A DNA stretch of 42,572 nucleotides, taken from NCBI GenBank assembly GCA_017627955.1, contig JAGAFU010000014.1, forward strand, positions 1 through 42,572, in the 5' to 3' direction. The position numbers and the translations under genes were made by a program. The stretch's first letter is position 1. The number at the start of each line of letters is the position of its first letter. Source of the stretch: Bacteroidales bacterium (GTDB taxonomy: Bacteria > Bacteroidota > Bacteroidia > Bacteroidales > UBA932). Under the pieces are notes generated by a model. It was not told where the DNA came from. It saw only the letters and a list, made by a program, of their open reading frames with translations, and made no database searches. This document shows positions 1-6,763 of this stretch, piece after piece.

Positions 1-93
1 GTCGCCTTTCAGAAGGCAGAACTGCGACATCATCGCTTCGCTTGACAGCACCGACACTCAATCGGGCTGTAAAACCAGATATCACGACCGCCG

Positions 94-489
94 TCAGGAG
101 GCATCAGGCAAAAAAGTTTTGTTTTTTGCGGAATTTAGGATACTTAAAAAGGTTGGAAGAGAATTTTTGTTACTTAAAGTCAAGATGATTATCCCTACAG
201 CCACACATGGAATGGCCGTGAATATGTAACTCTTCCACAATTCAATGGCGATGAGGAGGCGTTCTATAGGAAACCGCAAAAGAATGATAGCGACAAGTAC
301 TCCCACCATCAATCCTACAAGCAAGGTCACGAACACAGCCATTCGTCCGCTACTTCGCTGATAATCAACCTCTTTCTTAACAGCTTCAACGGTCTCGATT
401 CTTCGCTTTGTTTCCAGTATAAATGACGGATCATTTTTAACCTGAGGCTTATTGCTCCTGAGGTATTGTTCTATATCTAATTCTTTCAT
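94..489 (-). CDS. Small membrane protein, third gene of an ECF sigma operon (putative anti-sigma or accessory factor)
   Basis: The 131-residue product has a charged N-terminal half of about 48 residues followed by two hydrophobic segments (about 50-72 and 85-105), so it is probably an inner-membrane protein with a cytoplasmic N-terminus. Its ATG overlaps the TGA of the sigma-factor gene upstream (ATGA), which points to translational coupling. Small membrane proteins co-transcribed with ECF sigma factors are often anti-sigma factors, and the N-terminal cytoplasmic part is a suitable sigma-binding region. That role is inferred from position; I see no zinc-binding anti-sigma motif. Base composition is more AT-rich than the housekeeping genes further along. 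The 93 bases after its stop hold nothing I can call. Confidence 0.6.
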   Translation of the reverse strand: MKELDIEQYLRSNKPQVKNDPSFILETKRRIETVEAVKKEVDYQRSSGRMAVFVTLLVGLMVGVLVAIILLRFPIERLLIAIELWKSYIFTAIPCVAVGIIILTLSNKNSLPTFLSILNSAKNKTFLPDAS

Positions 490-971
490 AGCCTGATCAT
501 TTCTTTGAGATGTGACCTCCCGCGGGAGAGATGATATTTAACGGTTCCCACAGGAACGCCAAGTATTGATGCTATCTCCTTGATACTCCTGTCTTCAAAA
601 TAAAAGAGTATTATAGTGACTTTCTCCTTCTGGGGTAACTTATCCAGCGCTTGATAAAGTGATTGGAACCTGAAGGAAACATCCGGCGCATATTCTGACT
701 CGATTCTCAAAACCTCGCCTCCGTCAACCGGAACACTATCCAAATGCTGTTTCCTCAGATGGTCGATATAACAATTATAGGCTATTCTGAAAAGCCACGT
801 CCTGAATTTGGAGAGACCGAGGAATGAACCTGATGCCACATAGGCCCGCATAAGCGTGTCTTGAGCTATGTCATCCGCCTTCTCAGAGTCTCCTGAACAT
901 AAAGCCAAAAGGAACCGCCGAAGGGGATCCTGCTCAACTTTCACAAGATCGATAAAACTTTCCTTGGTCAT
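486..971 (-). CDS. ECF-type RNA polymerase sigma factor
   Basis: This 161-residue protein has the two-domain layout of extracytoplasmic-function sigma-70 factors. Region 2 lies at about residues 12-75 and includes the DDIAQDTLMRAY stretch followed by FRTWLFRIAYNCYIDHLR, the usual core-binding and -10-recognition helices. Region 4 lies at about 105-160, with LDKLPQKEK leading into the helix-turn-helix IKEIASILGVPVGTVKYHL. Length is typical of the family. It is the middle gene of a three-gene operon with ATGA overlaps on both sides, so all three proteins are probably made together. ECF factors direct RNA polymerase to stress- or envelope-responsive promoters. The regulon cannot be read from this window, although autoregulation from the promoter region near 1445-1456 is plausible. 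Confidence 0.93.
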   Translation of the reverse strand: MTKESFIDLVKVEQDPLRRFLLALCSGDSEKADDIAQDTLMRAYVASGSFLGLSKFRTWLFRIAYNCYIDHLRKQHLDSVPVDGGEVLRIESEYAPDVSFRFQSLYQALDKLPQKEKVTIILFYFEDRSIKEIASILGVPVGTVKYHLSRGRSHLKEMIRL

Positions 972-1417
972 TGTTTACCAGAAGTCTCCAAAGCTTTCTC
1001 TTCGATCTCAATCTCCTTTGACAAAACTCTCTTCCTGATTAAGTAAACCACGAGAAGGGCGGCACCAACCACAAGCAATATTCCTCCCAAAAATATCAAC
1101 AAAGAAAATCCTGTTGGAGCTGTACTAAGGTTCCAATGGCTTGCAATAATGATAATCATTCCAACTAGGGCAAAACCCACACCCAGCGCAATGAGTATAA
1201 TAGAAGCTGTCAGAAGATCCAGAAGCCGCTCTTTGATACTCTTACGAAGTGGATGGTTTATCAAGAAATCAGGGTTTATCGGAGTCCCGGACTCCATGGC
1301 CTTGAGGATAATCTCAGCCATCTTGTCAGTCTGCCTTTGTTTGGCCTTCATCACCAGCCAGACAATCATTACAGGCATGACGGCACAAATAAAAATGGGT
1401 GTGAAGATATCAGCCAT
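968..1417 (-). CDS. Membrane protein, first gene of the ECF sigma operon (DUF6249-like)
   Basis: The protein has 149 residues. An N-terminal hydrophobic segment (about 5-23) is followed by a charged cytoplasmic loop containing KAMESGTPINPDFL. Two further membrane segments lie at about 66-93 and 103-126, and the tail is Lys/Glu-rich. This pattern resembles the DUF6249 proteins that commonly sit beside ECF sigma factors in Bacteroidota. It may sense an envelope signal or restrain the sigma factor, but this is inferred from context. Its TGA overlaps the ATG of the sigma gene downstream. A 12-bp perfect palindrome containing a near-consensus -7 box lies about 28 bp upstream of its start. Confidence 0.65.
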   Translation of the reverse strand: MADIFTPIFICAVMPVMIVWLVMKAKQRQTDKMAEIILKAMESGTPINPDFLINHPLRKSIKERLLDLLTASIILIALGVGFALVGMIIIIASHWNLSTAPTGFSLLIFLGGILLVVGAALLVVYLIRKRVLSKEIEIEEKALETSGKQ

Positions 1418-1444
1418 AGTTTCTCTTAATTAGCATTTATTAGA

Positions 1445-1456
1445 CGTAAATTTACG
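1445..1456. promoter_or_regulatory. Perfect 12-bp palindrome between the divergent ECF and prenyltransferase operons
   Basis: CGTAAATTTACG is self-complementary over all 12 bases. Read on the minus strand it contains TAAATTTA, one base from the Bacteroidota -7 consensus TAnnTTTG, at a sensible distance upstream of the first gene of the ECF operon. It could be a dimeric operator or simply a promoter core. Only the palindrome itself is observed. Confidence 0.4.
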
Positions 1457-1509
1457 GAAAAAGGTTGGAGGTTATCGAAAAATACACCCGGATAACTTAT
1501 CTTCGCGCC

Positions 1510-2409
1510 ATGAGACACTCCTTCAAAGAATGGGTCGCTGTGACCCGATATTGGTCTTTCCCGGTGTCGGTGATGCCGGTACTTGCCACTTTCGCTTGGC
1601 TTTTCAGCCGCGGCATGCTGCCCGCCGGGCCGCTCCCATACATCAATCTCATCCTTTCGATCCTTGGGGTGGTCCTGCTCCATTCCGCCGGCAACGTGCT
1701 GAGCGACTGGTACGACCACAAGACCGGGGTTGACAACGAGAAGGCCTTCGCCGTTCCGAACCTCGTGTTCCACAAGTTTGAGCCGAAGGAATATAAGACT
1801 TTCAGCATCATCCTGTTCGTCGCCGGAATCATCGTCGGGATCGTCATCACCCTTCTCAGCGGCCCGTACCTGCTGGTCGCCGGTGGGATCGGAGTCCTGC
1901 TGACCTACATGTATTCATTCCTGAAATACCGGGCCCTCGGAGACCTGGACATATTCCTGATCTTCGGCGTTCTGACCGTCCTTGGGACAACCTACGCCCT
2001 GACAGGCAGTTACCAGCCACAAGCACTGATTCTCTCCATTCCGATCGGAGTGATTACAGTTTCTGTGCTTCACGCTAACAACACCTACGACATGGTGACG
2101 GACAAGGAAGCCGGCATCAAGACTTTAGCCATGCTGCTTGGCCTCCCGAAATCAGCAGCGCTGTACCGATGCTACATGATTATTCCGTTCATCTGCATAG
2201 TGGCATACATCGCTTCAGGGCTGATGCATCCTCTTGCCGCGTTATGCTTTGTCGCGGCGATTCCGGCCTGGAAAAACCAGAAACAGGCCTCCACCTATCC
2301 ACAAGCAGGCCTTGAGGCCATGAAAGGCCTGGATCAGGCCTCGGCGCAGATGCAGCTCGCTTTCTCGGGTCTACTTTCTGTCGGTTTGATAGTGGCCGGA
2401 CTGTTATGA
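1510..2409 (+). CDS. UbiA-family prenyltransferase (possibly menaquinone pathway)
   Basis: The 299-residue integral membrane protein carries both Asp-rich signatures of UbiA prenyltransferases: NVLSDWYDHKTGVDN at about residues 62-76 and NNTYDMVTDKEAG at about 195-207. These bind the prenyl diphosphate through Mg2+. About eight or nine hydrophobic helices are present, as usual for the family. Members attach a polyprenyl chain to an aromatic ring acceptor. In an anaerobic Bacteroidota the likely product would be demethylmenaquinone (MenA activity), but no other men gene is nearby, so the substrate is unproven. I chose the ATG at 1510 over an upstream in-frame TTG at 1465 because TATCTTCG (1498-1505), one base from a -7 box, lies just before it; the transcript would then have almost no leader. 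The stop overlaps the next gene's ATG (ATGA). Confidence 0.85.
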   Translation: MRHSFKEWVAVTRYWSFPVSVMPVLATFAWLFSRGMLPAGPLPYINLILSILGVVLLHSAGNVLSDWYDHKTGVDNEKAFAVPNLVFHKFEPKEYKTFSIILFVAGIIVGIVITLLSGPYLLVAGGIGVLLTYMYSFLKYRALGDLDIFLIFGVLTVLGTTYALTGSYQPQALILSIPIGVITVSVLHANNTYDMVTDKEAGIKTLAMLLGLPKSAALYRCYMIIPFICIVAYIASGLMHPLAALCFVAAIPAWKNQKQASTYPQAGLEAMKGLDQASAQMQLAFSGLLSVGLIVAGLL

Positions 2410-3050
2410 AAGATGTCAGAATCCGTCTGGCAATAGCAATCGGAACTGCGGCGCTTCTGTGGTTCTACATGTTCAGTCCCTGGACTGGAGGCTGGCCGAA
2501 TTTCTGGGTCGTGATGTCCTGCTCGGCGGTGATCCTGACCACCCTCGGACTGTCCTTTACGCCTGACAGAAAGGAACTTCTGAAGATTGAGAAGCCCGCT
2601 CTCCAGATCCTCGCCGGAATAGTTATCGCCTTCGCCCTTTGGGGAATATTTTGGATCGGAGACAAGGTTTCTTCCTGGATGTTCGCATTCGCGAGGCCGG
2701 AGGTGGATTCCGTCTATGCGATGAAGACGGGACTTCCCGCATGGCTGATCGCGGTCTTGCTGCTTTGCCTGATCGGTCCGGCCGAGGAACTTTTCTGGAG
2801 GGGATATGTCCAAAGGACCATGGGCCGCATTCTGGGAGGCAAAAACCCTGAAGATAAAGCGTTTATCATGACGTCCGTCATCTATGCCCTCGTCCACATC
2901 TGGTCCTTCAACTTCATGCTGATTATGGCTGCCCTTGTGGCTGGCCTTGTCTGGGGCCTTATCTACAGGCTCCGCCCGCAAGCCCTCCCCGCCCTCATCA
3001 TCAGCCACGCCCTCTGGGACGCCCTCGTCTTCGTCCTACTCCCGATCTGA
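2406..3050 (+). CDS. CPBP-family intramembrane metalloprotease (CAAX protease and bacteriocin-processing family)
   Basis: The 214-residue multi-spanning protein has the conserved motifs of the CPBP (Abi, Rce1-like) family. The glutamate pair with arginine is in AEELFWRGYVQR (about residues 126-137), a histidine motif is in YALVHIWSF (about 160-168), and a second histidine is in ISHALWD (about 199-205). These residues form the metal/catalytic site within the membrane. Bacterial members cleave peptides in the lipid bilayer or act in bacteriocin self-immunity. The partner here is unknown. It is translationally coupled to the prenyltransferase. A prenyltransferase followed by a CAAX-type protease recalls eukaryotic prenyl-protein processing, but the UbiA family modifies small aromatic molecules, so the pairing is probably coincidental. 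Confidence 0.87.
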   Translation: MKDVRIRLAIAIGTAALLWFYMFSPWTGGWPNFWVVMSCSAVILTTLGLSFTPDRKELLKIEKPALQILAGIVIAFALWGIFWIGDKVSSWMFAFARPEVDSVYAMKTGLPAWLIAVLLLCLIGPAEELFWRGYVQRTMGRILGGKNPEDKAFIMTSVIYALVHIWSFNFMLIMAALVAGLVWGLIYRLRPQALPALIISHALWDALVFVLLPI

Positions 3051-3053
3051 TTT

Positions 3054-3068
3054 TTCTAAATTTTAGAA
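3054..3068. promoter_or_regulatory. Inverted repeat just upstream of the higBA-1 promoter (operator candidate)
   Basis: TTCTAAA and TTTAGAA form a perfect 7-bp inverted repeat around a single T. It ends four bases before the TTTTTG of the -33 element. Xre-type antitoxins such as HigA commonly repress their own operon through such palindromes, so this is a plausible HigA-1 site. Confidence 0.45.
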
Positions 3069-3071
3069 TTA

Positions 3072-3104
3072 TTTTTGCGATTTTAGATAAAATTGTTATT
3101 TTTG
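3072..3104 (+). promoter_or_regulatory. Bacteroidota-type promoter of higBA-1
   Basis: TTTTTG at 3072-3077 supplies the -33 element and TATTTTTG at 3097-3104 matches the -7 consensus TAnnTTTG, with the family's 19-base gap between TTG and TA. The toxin ATG follows 18 bases later, so the leader is short. Confidence 0.7.
3080..3093. promoter_or_regulatory. Second inverted repeat, inside the higBA-1 promoter spacer (operator candidate)
   Basis: ATTTTA and TAAAAT are perfect 6-bp arms around GA. The repeat lies between the -33 and -7 elements, where bound HigA would block RNA polymerase. The base sequence shares an A/T-rich TTTTAGA core with the palindrome at 3054-3068. Confidence 0.4.
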
Positions 3105-3121
3105 CCAAACAAAAACAAACT

Positions 3122-3418
3122 ATGAGAGTTATTTCAAAGAAAACACTGGTGGTTTTTTACCAGAATCACAAAGACGCGGAGACCGCTTTAGAAGAGTGGT
3201 ACCAAAAGACAACTGACGCCGATTGGGAGAACTTCTCTCAGATTCGGCAAACATTCAATTCAGCCGATTATGTCGGGAACAATCGGGTAGTTTTTAACAT
3301 TAAGGGAAATCAGTACAGATTGGTAACCCTGGTTCTTTTTAAGATAAAAATGATCTACATCAGGTTTATCGGGACACATAAGGAATACGAAAAAATCAAG
3401 GACATCGATAATATTTGA
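3122..3418 (+). CDS. higB: HigB-family toxin, copy 1 (RelE-like mRNA interferase)
   Basis: The 98-residue basic protein matches the HigB_toxin family in length and pattern: an N-terminal MRVISKKTL strand, a helix containing ALEEWYQ, then DYVGNNRVVFNIKGNQYRLV and a C-terminal YIRFIGTHKEYEKI. HigB toxins bind the ribosome and cut mRNA when not neutralised by HigA. The toxin comes first in the operon, as is typical for higBA, and the antitoxin starts four bases after its stop. A second related pair lies at 8125-8788. The shared segments DYVGN, VFNI, YRLV and HxEYxKI show common ancestry. Regulation is probably by HigA at the palindromes in its promoter. All the expected regions are present, so it looks intact. 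Confidence 0.9.
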   Translation: MRVISKKTLVVFYQNHKDAETALEEWYQKTTDADWENFSQIRQTFNSADYVGNNRVVFNIKGNQYRLVTLVLFKIKMIYIRFIGTHKEYEKIKDIDNI

Positions 3419-3422
3419 AAAT

Positions 3423-3788
3423 ATGACACGGTTGGAAAACGAAACGCAATATGAAGCCGCCATGAGCCGGATTGAGGAATTGCTGAGAATAGTCGATGAC
3501 AACACCCCTGCAGATGACAAGAACAGCATTGAGCTTGTCATCCTTTCCAATCTCGTCGCTGACTATGAGGACATTCACTATCCCATCTCTAAGCCGTCCC
3601 TTATAGAAGTCCTGAAACTAAGGATGTACGAGATGGGTCTAAGCCAGAGTTCACTTGCCAAGCTTCTCGGAATGAACCAATCCAAAATAAGCGAGATAAT
3701 CTCCGGCAAAAGCGAGCCGACCCTAAAGCAGGCGCGAACTATTTCAAAGACCCTAAACATTAGCCCTGCAATTGTTCTTGGGGTATAA
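3423..3788 (+). CDS. higA: HigA-family antitoxin, copy 1 (Xre-type HTH)
   Basis: The 121-residue protein has an acidic N-terminal half (MTRLENETQYEAAMSRIEEL onward) that probably contacts the toxin. The C-terminal Xre/Cro helix-turn-helix at about residues 60-118 includes GLSQSSLAKLLGMNQSKISEIISG and SEPTLKQARTISKTLN. It would neutralise HigB copy 1 and repress the operon through the inverted repeats upstream. The start at 3423 gives a four-base gap after the toxin stop. Residue pattern and length are very close to HigA copy 2 at 8426-8788, but the recognition helices differ (NQSKISEI versus SPSRVNDY), so the two antitoxins may read different operators. Confidence 0.9.
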   Translation: MTRLENETQYEAAMSRIEELLRIVDDNTPADDKNSIELVILSNLVADYEDIHYPISKPSLIEVLKLRMYEMGLSQSSLAKLLGMNQSKISEIISGKSEPTLKQARTISKTLNISPAIVLGV

Positions 3789-3830
3789 GGTTGGGTAGCC
3801 AGGAAATTCCTACAAAATAGCAGTACAATT

Positions 3831-4745
3831 ATGCGTAGAACATTCATACTTTTGCTAGGTTTCTGGTTGGCTATAACCATCTCATTTTCCCAGAACCTGC
3901 CTGACAATGCAGCCTACAAAGCCCGCATGGACTCGTTGAATACTGTGGCTGGCGCAATCATGAACGATTGGAACAAGACCATCCCGCCACACTTCATAAA
4001 GGCCATGCGCCTGGAGAAGGAGGCGAAAGAGCATCCCGAACTCAAGGATTCCCTACTTGCCATTGCCGCCATGGAGAGGGCAACCGGAGAATCACTGAAA
4101 GCATCCGCACAGGAAAAACTGAACCGGAACAGGGAGGAACGGAAGGCTCTCATGGACAAGTACTCCCTTGTGTTTGAAGACGCATTCCCTTACTTTTTGA
4201 TGCGCGGTCAATTCTCGAAAGACAGTCTATCTGTCCTTCTAAGGAAATCTTCCGCGGAAATTAGGCGCTCCTCCGCCGGAAAGTCGCTTAGAAAGTACAT
4301 CAAGAACGATCAGCTTGCTGAGGGGGACCGCTTCCGGACATTCCGTTGCGCTGATGTGAATGGGAAAAGATTTGACTGGAGTCTTATCAAAGGCAAAAAA
4401 GTTCTGCTTGTTCATGACGGACTCTGGTGCATGAATCATGGAATGGACAATACCGCTTTCAGGAAATATCTTGAGCACCTACGGAAGGAAGCTCCGGATT
4501 GCGTCCCTTTGATCATTGTCAACTGTGAGAAACCAGAAGACCTCCGGAAGGCTATCGAAGAATACGGCATTCAGGAATTCCATGTGGTGAGTGAATTCAA
4601 CAAGACCAATGGCGTACTGAACTGGCTTTACAACGACCAATCGACACCGACATGCCATCACATAGACGAGCGCAGCATCATCGTAAAGACCACGGAAGGT
4701 GTTGATATAGATTACATTGAGAAAGAGTTCTTAAGGATCAGATAA
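3831..4745 (+). CDS. Exported thioredoxin-fold protein with a degenerate redox motif
   Basis: The 304-residue protein begins with a signal peptide (about 1-21, hydrophobic core ILLLGFWLAITISF). An N-terminal helical, charged region (about 25-165) is followed by a TlpA/AhpC-like thioredoxin domain (about 165-304). The family pattern GDxF-nGkxF-GKKVLLVHDG-LWC is present. However, the usual WCxxC active site reads W199-C200-M-N-H203, so the second cysteine is replaced by histidine. A loop STPTCHHIDER (about 268-278) occupies the position of the cis-proline. Bacteroidota encode many periplasmic TlpA-like proteins. This one may have single-cysteine chemistry or only a structural role. It stands alone between higBA-1 and the palindromic region. 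No lipobox is visible. Confidence 0.65.
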   Translation: MRRTFILLLGFWLAITISFSQNLPDNAAYKARMDSLNTVAGAIMNDWNKTIPPHFIKAMRLEKEAKEHPELKDSLLAIAAMERATGESLKASAQEKLNRNREERKALMDKYSLVFEDAFPYFLMRGQFSKDSLSVLLRKSSAEIRRSSAGKSLRKYIKNDQLAEGDRFRTFRCADVNGKRFDWSLIKGKKVLLVHDGLWCMNHGMDNTAFRKYLEHLRKEAPDCVPLIIVNCEKPEDLRKAIEEYGIQEFHVVSEFNKTNGVLNWLYNDQSTPTCHHIDERSIIVKTTEGVDIDYIEKEFLRIR

Positions 4746-4779
4746 CGATAATCCCGACAGCGAAGAATCCGTAAACCTG

Positions 4780-4918
4780 AAATTCACCTTCCCATTTGAA
4801 TGCCATTCCAGCGGCTTACAATGCAGATTCACAGGGAAGGCCAGTCAAAATCGCCTCGCTTTCCCTGCCAAAATGCCTTACAGTAAGCCACAGGCCATAC
4901 CTTCTGGGAAGGTGATTT
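4780..4918. repeat. Long imperfect palindrome, possible MITE-like element or large RNA hairpin
   Basis: The left arm (4780-4840) and the reverse complement of the right arm (4860-4918) align over about 60 bases. The outer ends match well (aattcaccttccca against aaatcaccttccca). The middle shares ggcttac and the inner ends share cagggaa. The unpaired centre is about 19 bases. Such a structure could be a miniature inverted-repeat element, a folded regulatory RNA, or a bidirectional terminator, although no T-tract follows. I see no convincing target-site duplication. It lies between the two HigBA modules. Confidence 0.6.
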
Positions 4919-5090
4919 ACCACTACCCCAGATGTCTACAAAATTCCAGGTCCGGCTTTGGAATCCCAATAATAGATAAGTACCTATCGGCGACATATCG
5001 CATAAACATGTTCTCTTGCGCAACTGTTTGACAATTGTTGGAACTTCAGAGGCAAGAACGACTTTTTCTTTTTTTAACTATAATAAATAG

Positions 5091-5121
5091 TTGCAAAATT
5101 CAACAGCGATAGTTATATTTG
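5091..5121 (+). promoter_or_regulatory. Promoter of the blaI / M56-TonB / TPR operon
   Basis: TATATTTG at 5114-5121 is an exact match to the Bacteroidota -7 consensus, and TTG at 5091-5093 sits 20 bases before it as the -33 element. This placement makes the in-frame TTG at 5119 part of the promoter and supports the ATG at 5149 as the true start of the repressor gene. Confidence 0.75.
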
Positions 5122-5148
5122 CTGGTGGATGTTCATATTCAATTGTTT

Positions 5149-5517
5149 ATGAGAAAGCTGACACACAAGGAAGAAGAGATCATGAAACTGTTCTGGGAGA
5201 ACGGAGGGATGTTTGTGAAAGACATGCTTGAGACACTCCCAGATCCGAAACCGCACATCAACACGGTCTCGACCCAAGTAAGGATCCTTGAGAAAGACGG
5301 ATTTCTGGACCACAAGCAGTACGGCGGAAGTTTCCAGTATTTCCCGATAGTCTCAGAGGAAGAGTACCGCGGACAATCCCTTTCTGGTCTGATCAAGAAC
5401 TGGTTCGGGAATTCCTACAAAAGCGCTGTCTCCACCCTCCTGAAAGATGAGAAGATCAGCGTAGATGATCTCAAGGAATTGATCGCGGAGGTCGAGAAGG
5501 CCAAAGACAAAAAGTAA
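5149..5517 (+). CDS. BlaI/MecI/CopY-family transcriptional repressor
   Basis: The 122-residue protein starts MRKLTHKEEEIMKLFW and has the winged-helix DNA-binding domain of the BlaI/MecI family at about residues 1-75, including INTVSTQVRILEKDGFLDHK and the wing around FQYFPIVSEEEY. The C-terminal helices (about 85-122) form the dimerisation region. BlaI proteins repress their own operon and are inactivated by proteolysis when an M56 sensor is triggered. That partner is the next gene, starting four bases later. In Bacteroidota these pairs usually do not control beta-lactamases; here no beta-lactamase or PBP2a gene is present, so the signal and the target remain open. Confidence 0.9.
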   Translation: MRKLTHKEEEIMKLFWENGGMFVKDMLETLPDPKPHINTVSTQVRILEKDGFLDHKQYGGSFQYFPIVSEEEYRGQSLSGLIKNWFGNSYKSAVSTLLKDEKISVDDLKELIAEVEKAKDKK

Positions 5518-5521
5518 CAAG

Positions 5522-6763
5522 ATGGAAGCCCTGGTCTTATATTCATTGAAAGCTTCAGGAGTGACTACGGTCTTCTACCTTCTTTGGCGTGTCCTCCTCA
5601 GGAAGGAGACCCTGCACCGGCTCAATCGGGTGATTCTGGTCCTGACGCCCGTCCTGTCCATGATTCTTCCTCTATGCGTGATAACTATCCGCAAGACTGT
5701 CCCCGGCCCGGGACCCGAAGCCAACGCCGCCGCGGGAGCTCTGAAAGAAGTATCGATCCACGACACTAACCTCTGGACTATCTTCGGGGTCATCTACCTT
5801 GCGGGAGTAGCTCTCGCCCTTTTGAAGATCGGATGGTCCACCATAAGATTATCCATGCTGCTAAAAGAAGGCGAGAAGCATATTCTCGAGGACGGAAGCA
5901 CCCTCGTAATCACAGAGAAGAGTCTCCCGCCGTTCAGTTGGATGGGGCACATAGTCATGTCAAGAAAGGATTACGAGAGTGGTAATCAGGAGATTATCCT
6001 CCACGAACAGGCCCACATCCACCTGCTTCACTCCATGGACATCATGCGGACCGACCTTCTGGCGGCCTTCCAATGGTATAACCCCTTCATCTGGGCGCTT
6101 GGAGCTGACCTGCGGGGAATACATGAGTACGAGGCCGATGAATATGTGATCAAAGAGGGGGCAAATCCAACTGAATATCAACTGTTTCTGATTAACAGGG
6201 CGGCACTGGCGAACGGCCTTTCTCCTGTCAGCGGCCTTCAATCCGGGACGATAAAAGGGAGAATCGAGATGATGTTGAAAAACCGGACTGATTGGAAAGC
6301 CGGTCTTAAGGCCCTGTACATCATCCCGGTCATAGTCCTCACGCTGATAGCTTGTTCCAAGACTGTCACTGAATACGAGGATCCCGCACCAGTCGCGGAA
6401 GAAGCCGAACTGATCCCTTTCCAGCTTGTTGACGAGGCAGATCCCCTTCCTTACCAACTTGTCGAGAGGAAGCCGACTTTCAACGGAGGTGACGCCAATG
6501 AATTCAGCAAATGGGTCAACACGCGACTTAATTACCCTCAAGAAGCTAAAGACCTCAATATCCAAGGAAAGGTTGTCTTGCAATTCACCGTCGCAAAGAC
6601 CGGTAATGTAAAGGATGTCAGAGTCTTGCGAGGCATTGACCCGCTTCTGGACAAGGAAGCGGTAAGAGTCGTTTCCGCCTCTCCAAAATGGGCACCAGGT
6701 TTTCGAAATGAGAAAAGAGTTGACGTCACGTACACCTTCCCGGTAATATTCCAACTGAGATGA
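5522..6763 (+). CDS. M56 (BlaR1/MecR1-type) membrane metallopeptidase fused to a TonB C-terminal domain
   Basis: The 413-residue protein has N-terminal membrane helices (about 5-60 and 83-105). The zinc-peptidase motif is H161-EQA-H165, followed by the conserved FQWYNPFIW and the third ligand region HEYEADEYVI. Another membrane segment lies near 262-280 (ALYIIPVIVLTLIAC). A periplasmic TonB_C domain occupies about 315-413, with FNGGDANEFSKWV, LNYPQEAKDLNIQGKVVLQFTV and YTFPVIFQLR. M56 proteins sense envelope signals and trigger cleavage of a BlaI repressor. The TonB_C domain replaces the penicillin-binding sensor of BlaR1 and might contact TonB-dependent receptors. The stop overlaps the ATG of the TPR gene (ATGA). 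This architecture is seen elsewhere in Bacteroidota. Confidence 0.88.
   Translation: MEALVLYSLKASGVTTVFYLLWRVLLRKETLHRLNRVILVLTPVLSMILPLCVITIRKTVPGPGPEANAAAGALKEVSIHDTNLWTIFGVIYLAGVALALLKIGWSTIRLSMLLKEGEKHILEDGSTLVITEKSLPPFSWMGHIVMSRKDYESGNQEIILHEQAHIHLLHSMDIMRTDLLAAFQWYNPFIWALGADLRGIHEYEADEYVIKEGANPTEYQLFLINRAALANGLSPVSGLQSGTIKGRIEMMLKNRTDWKAGLKALYIIPVIVLTLIACSKTVTEYEDPAPVAEEAELIPFQLVDEADPLPYQLVERKPTFNGGDANEFSKWVNTRLNYPQEAKDLNIQGKVVLQFTVAKTGNVKDVRVLRGIDPLLDKEAVRVVSASPKWAPGFRNEKRVDVTYTFPVIFQLR

Larger units (their letters stand above)
4746..5148. other. Gene-free intergenic region of about 400 bp
   Basis: I find no credible coding sequence here. The first half is occupied by a long imperfect palindrome (4780-4918). 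The rest is AT-rich sequence leading into the blaI promoter at 5091-5121. A minus-strand reading frame across 4829-5023 runs through the palindrome and has no coding features. Confidence 0.7.

Noticed and set aside
1-93. Possible end of another gene, RNA or terminator at the left edge
   Set aside because: A short GTCGC/GCGAC repeat is present but there is no T-tract, no coding frame of note and too little sequence to decide.
2406-3050. UbiA plus CPBP pair as a bacterial protein-prenylation pathway
   Set aside because: UbiA enzymes prenylate small aromatic molecules, and no prenylated CAAX-type protein is evident; adjacency alone is not enough.
4829-5023. 64-codon minus-strand frame in the intergenic region
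   Set aside because: It runs through the palindrome and has no ribosome site or conserved feature.
5149-6763. Beta-lactam resistance locus (blaI-blaR1)
   Set aside because: The M56 protein ends in a TonB domain without a penicillin-binding sensor, and there is no beta-lactamase or resistant PBP gene nearby.
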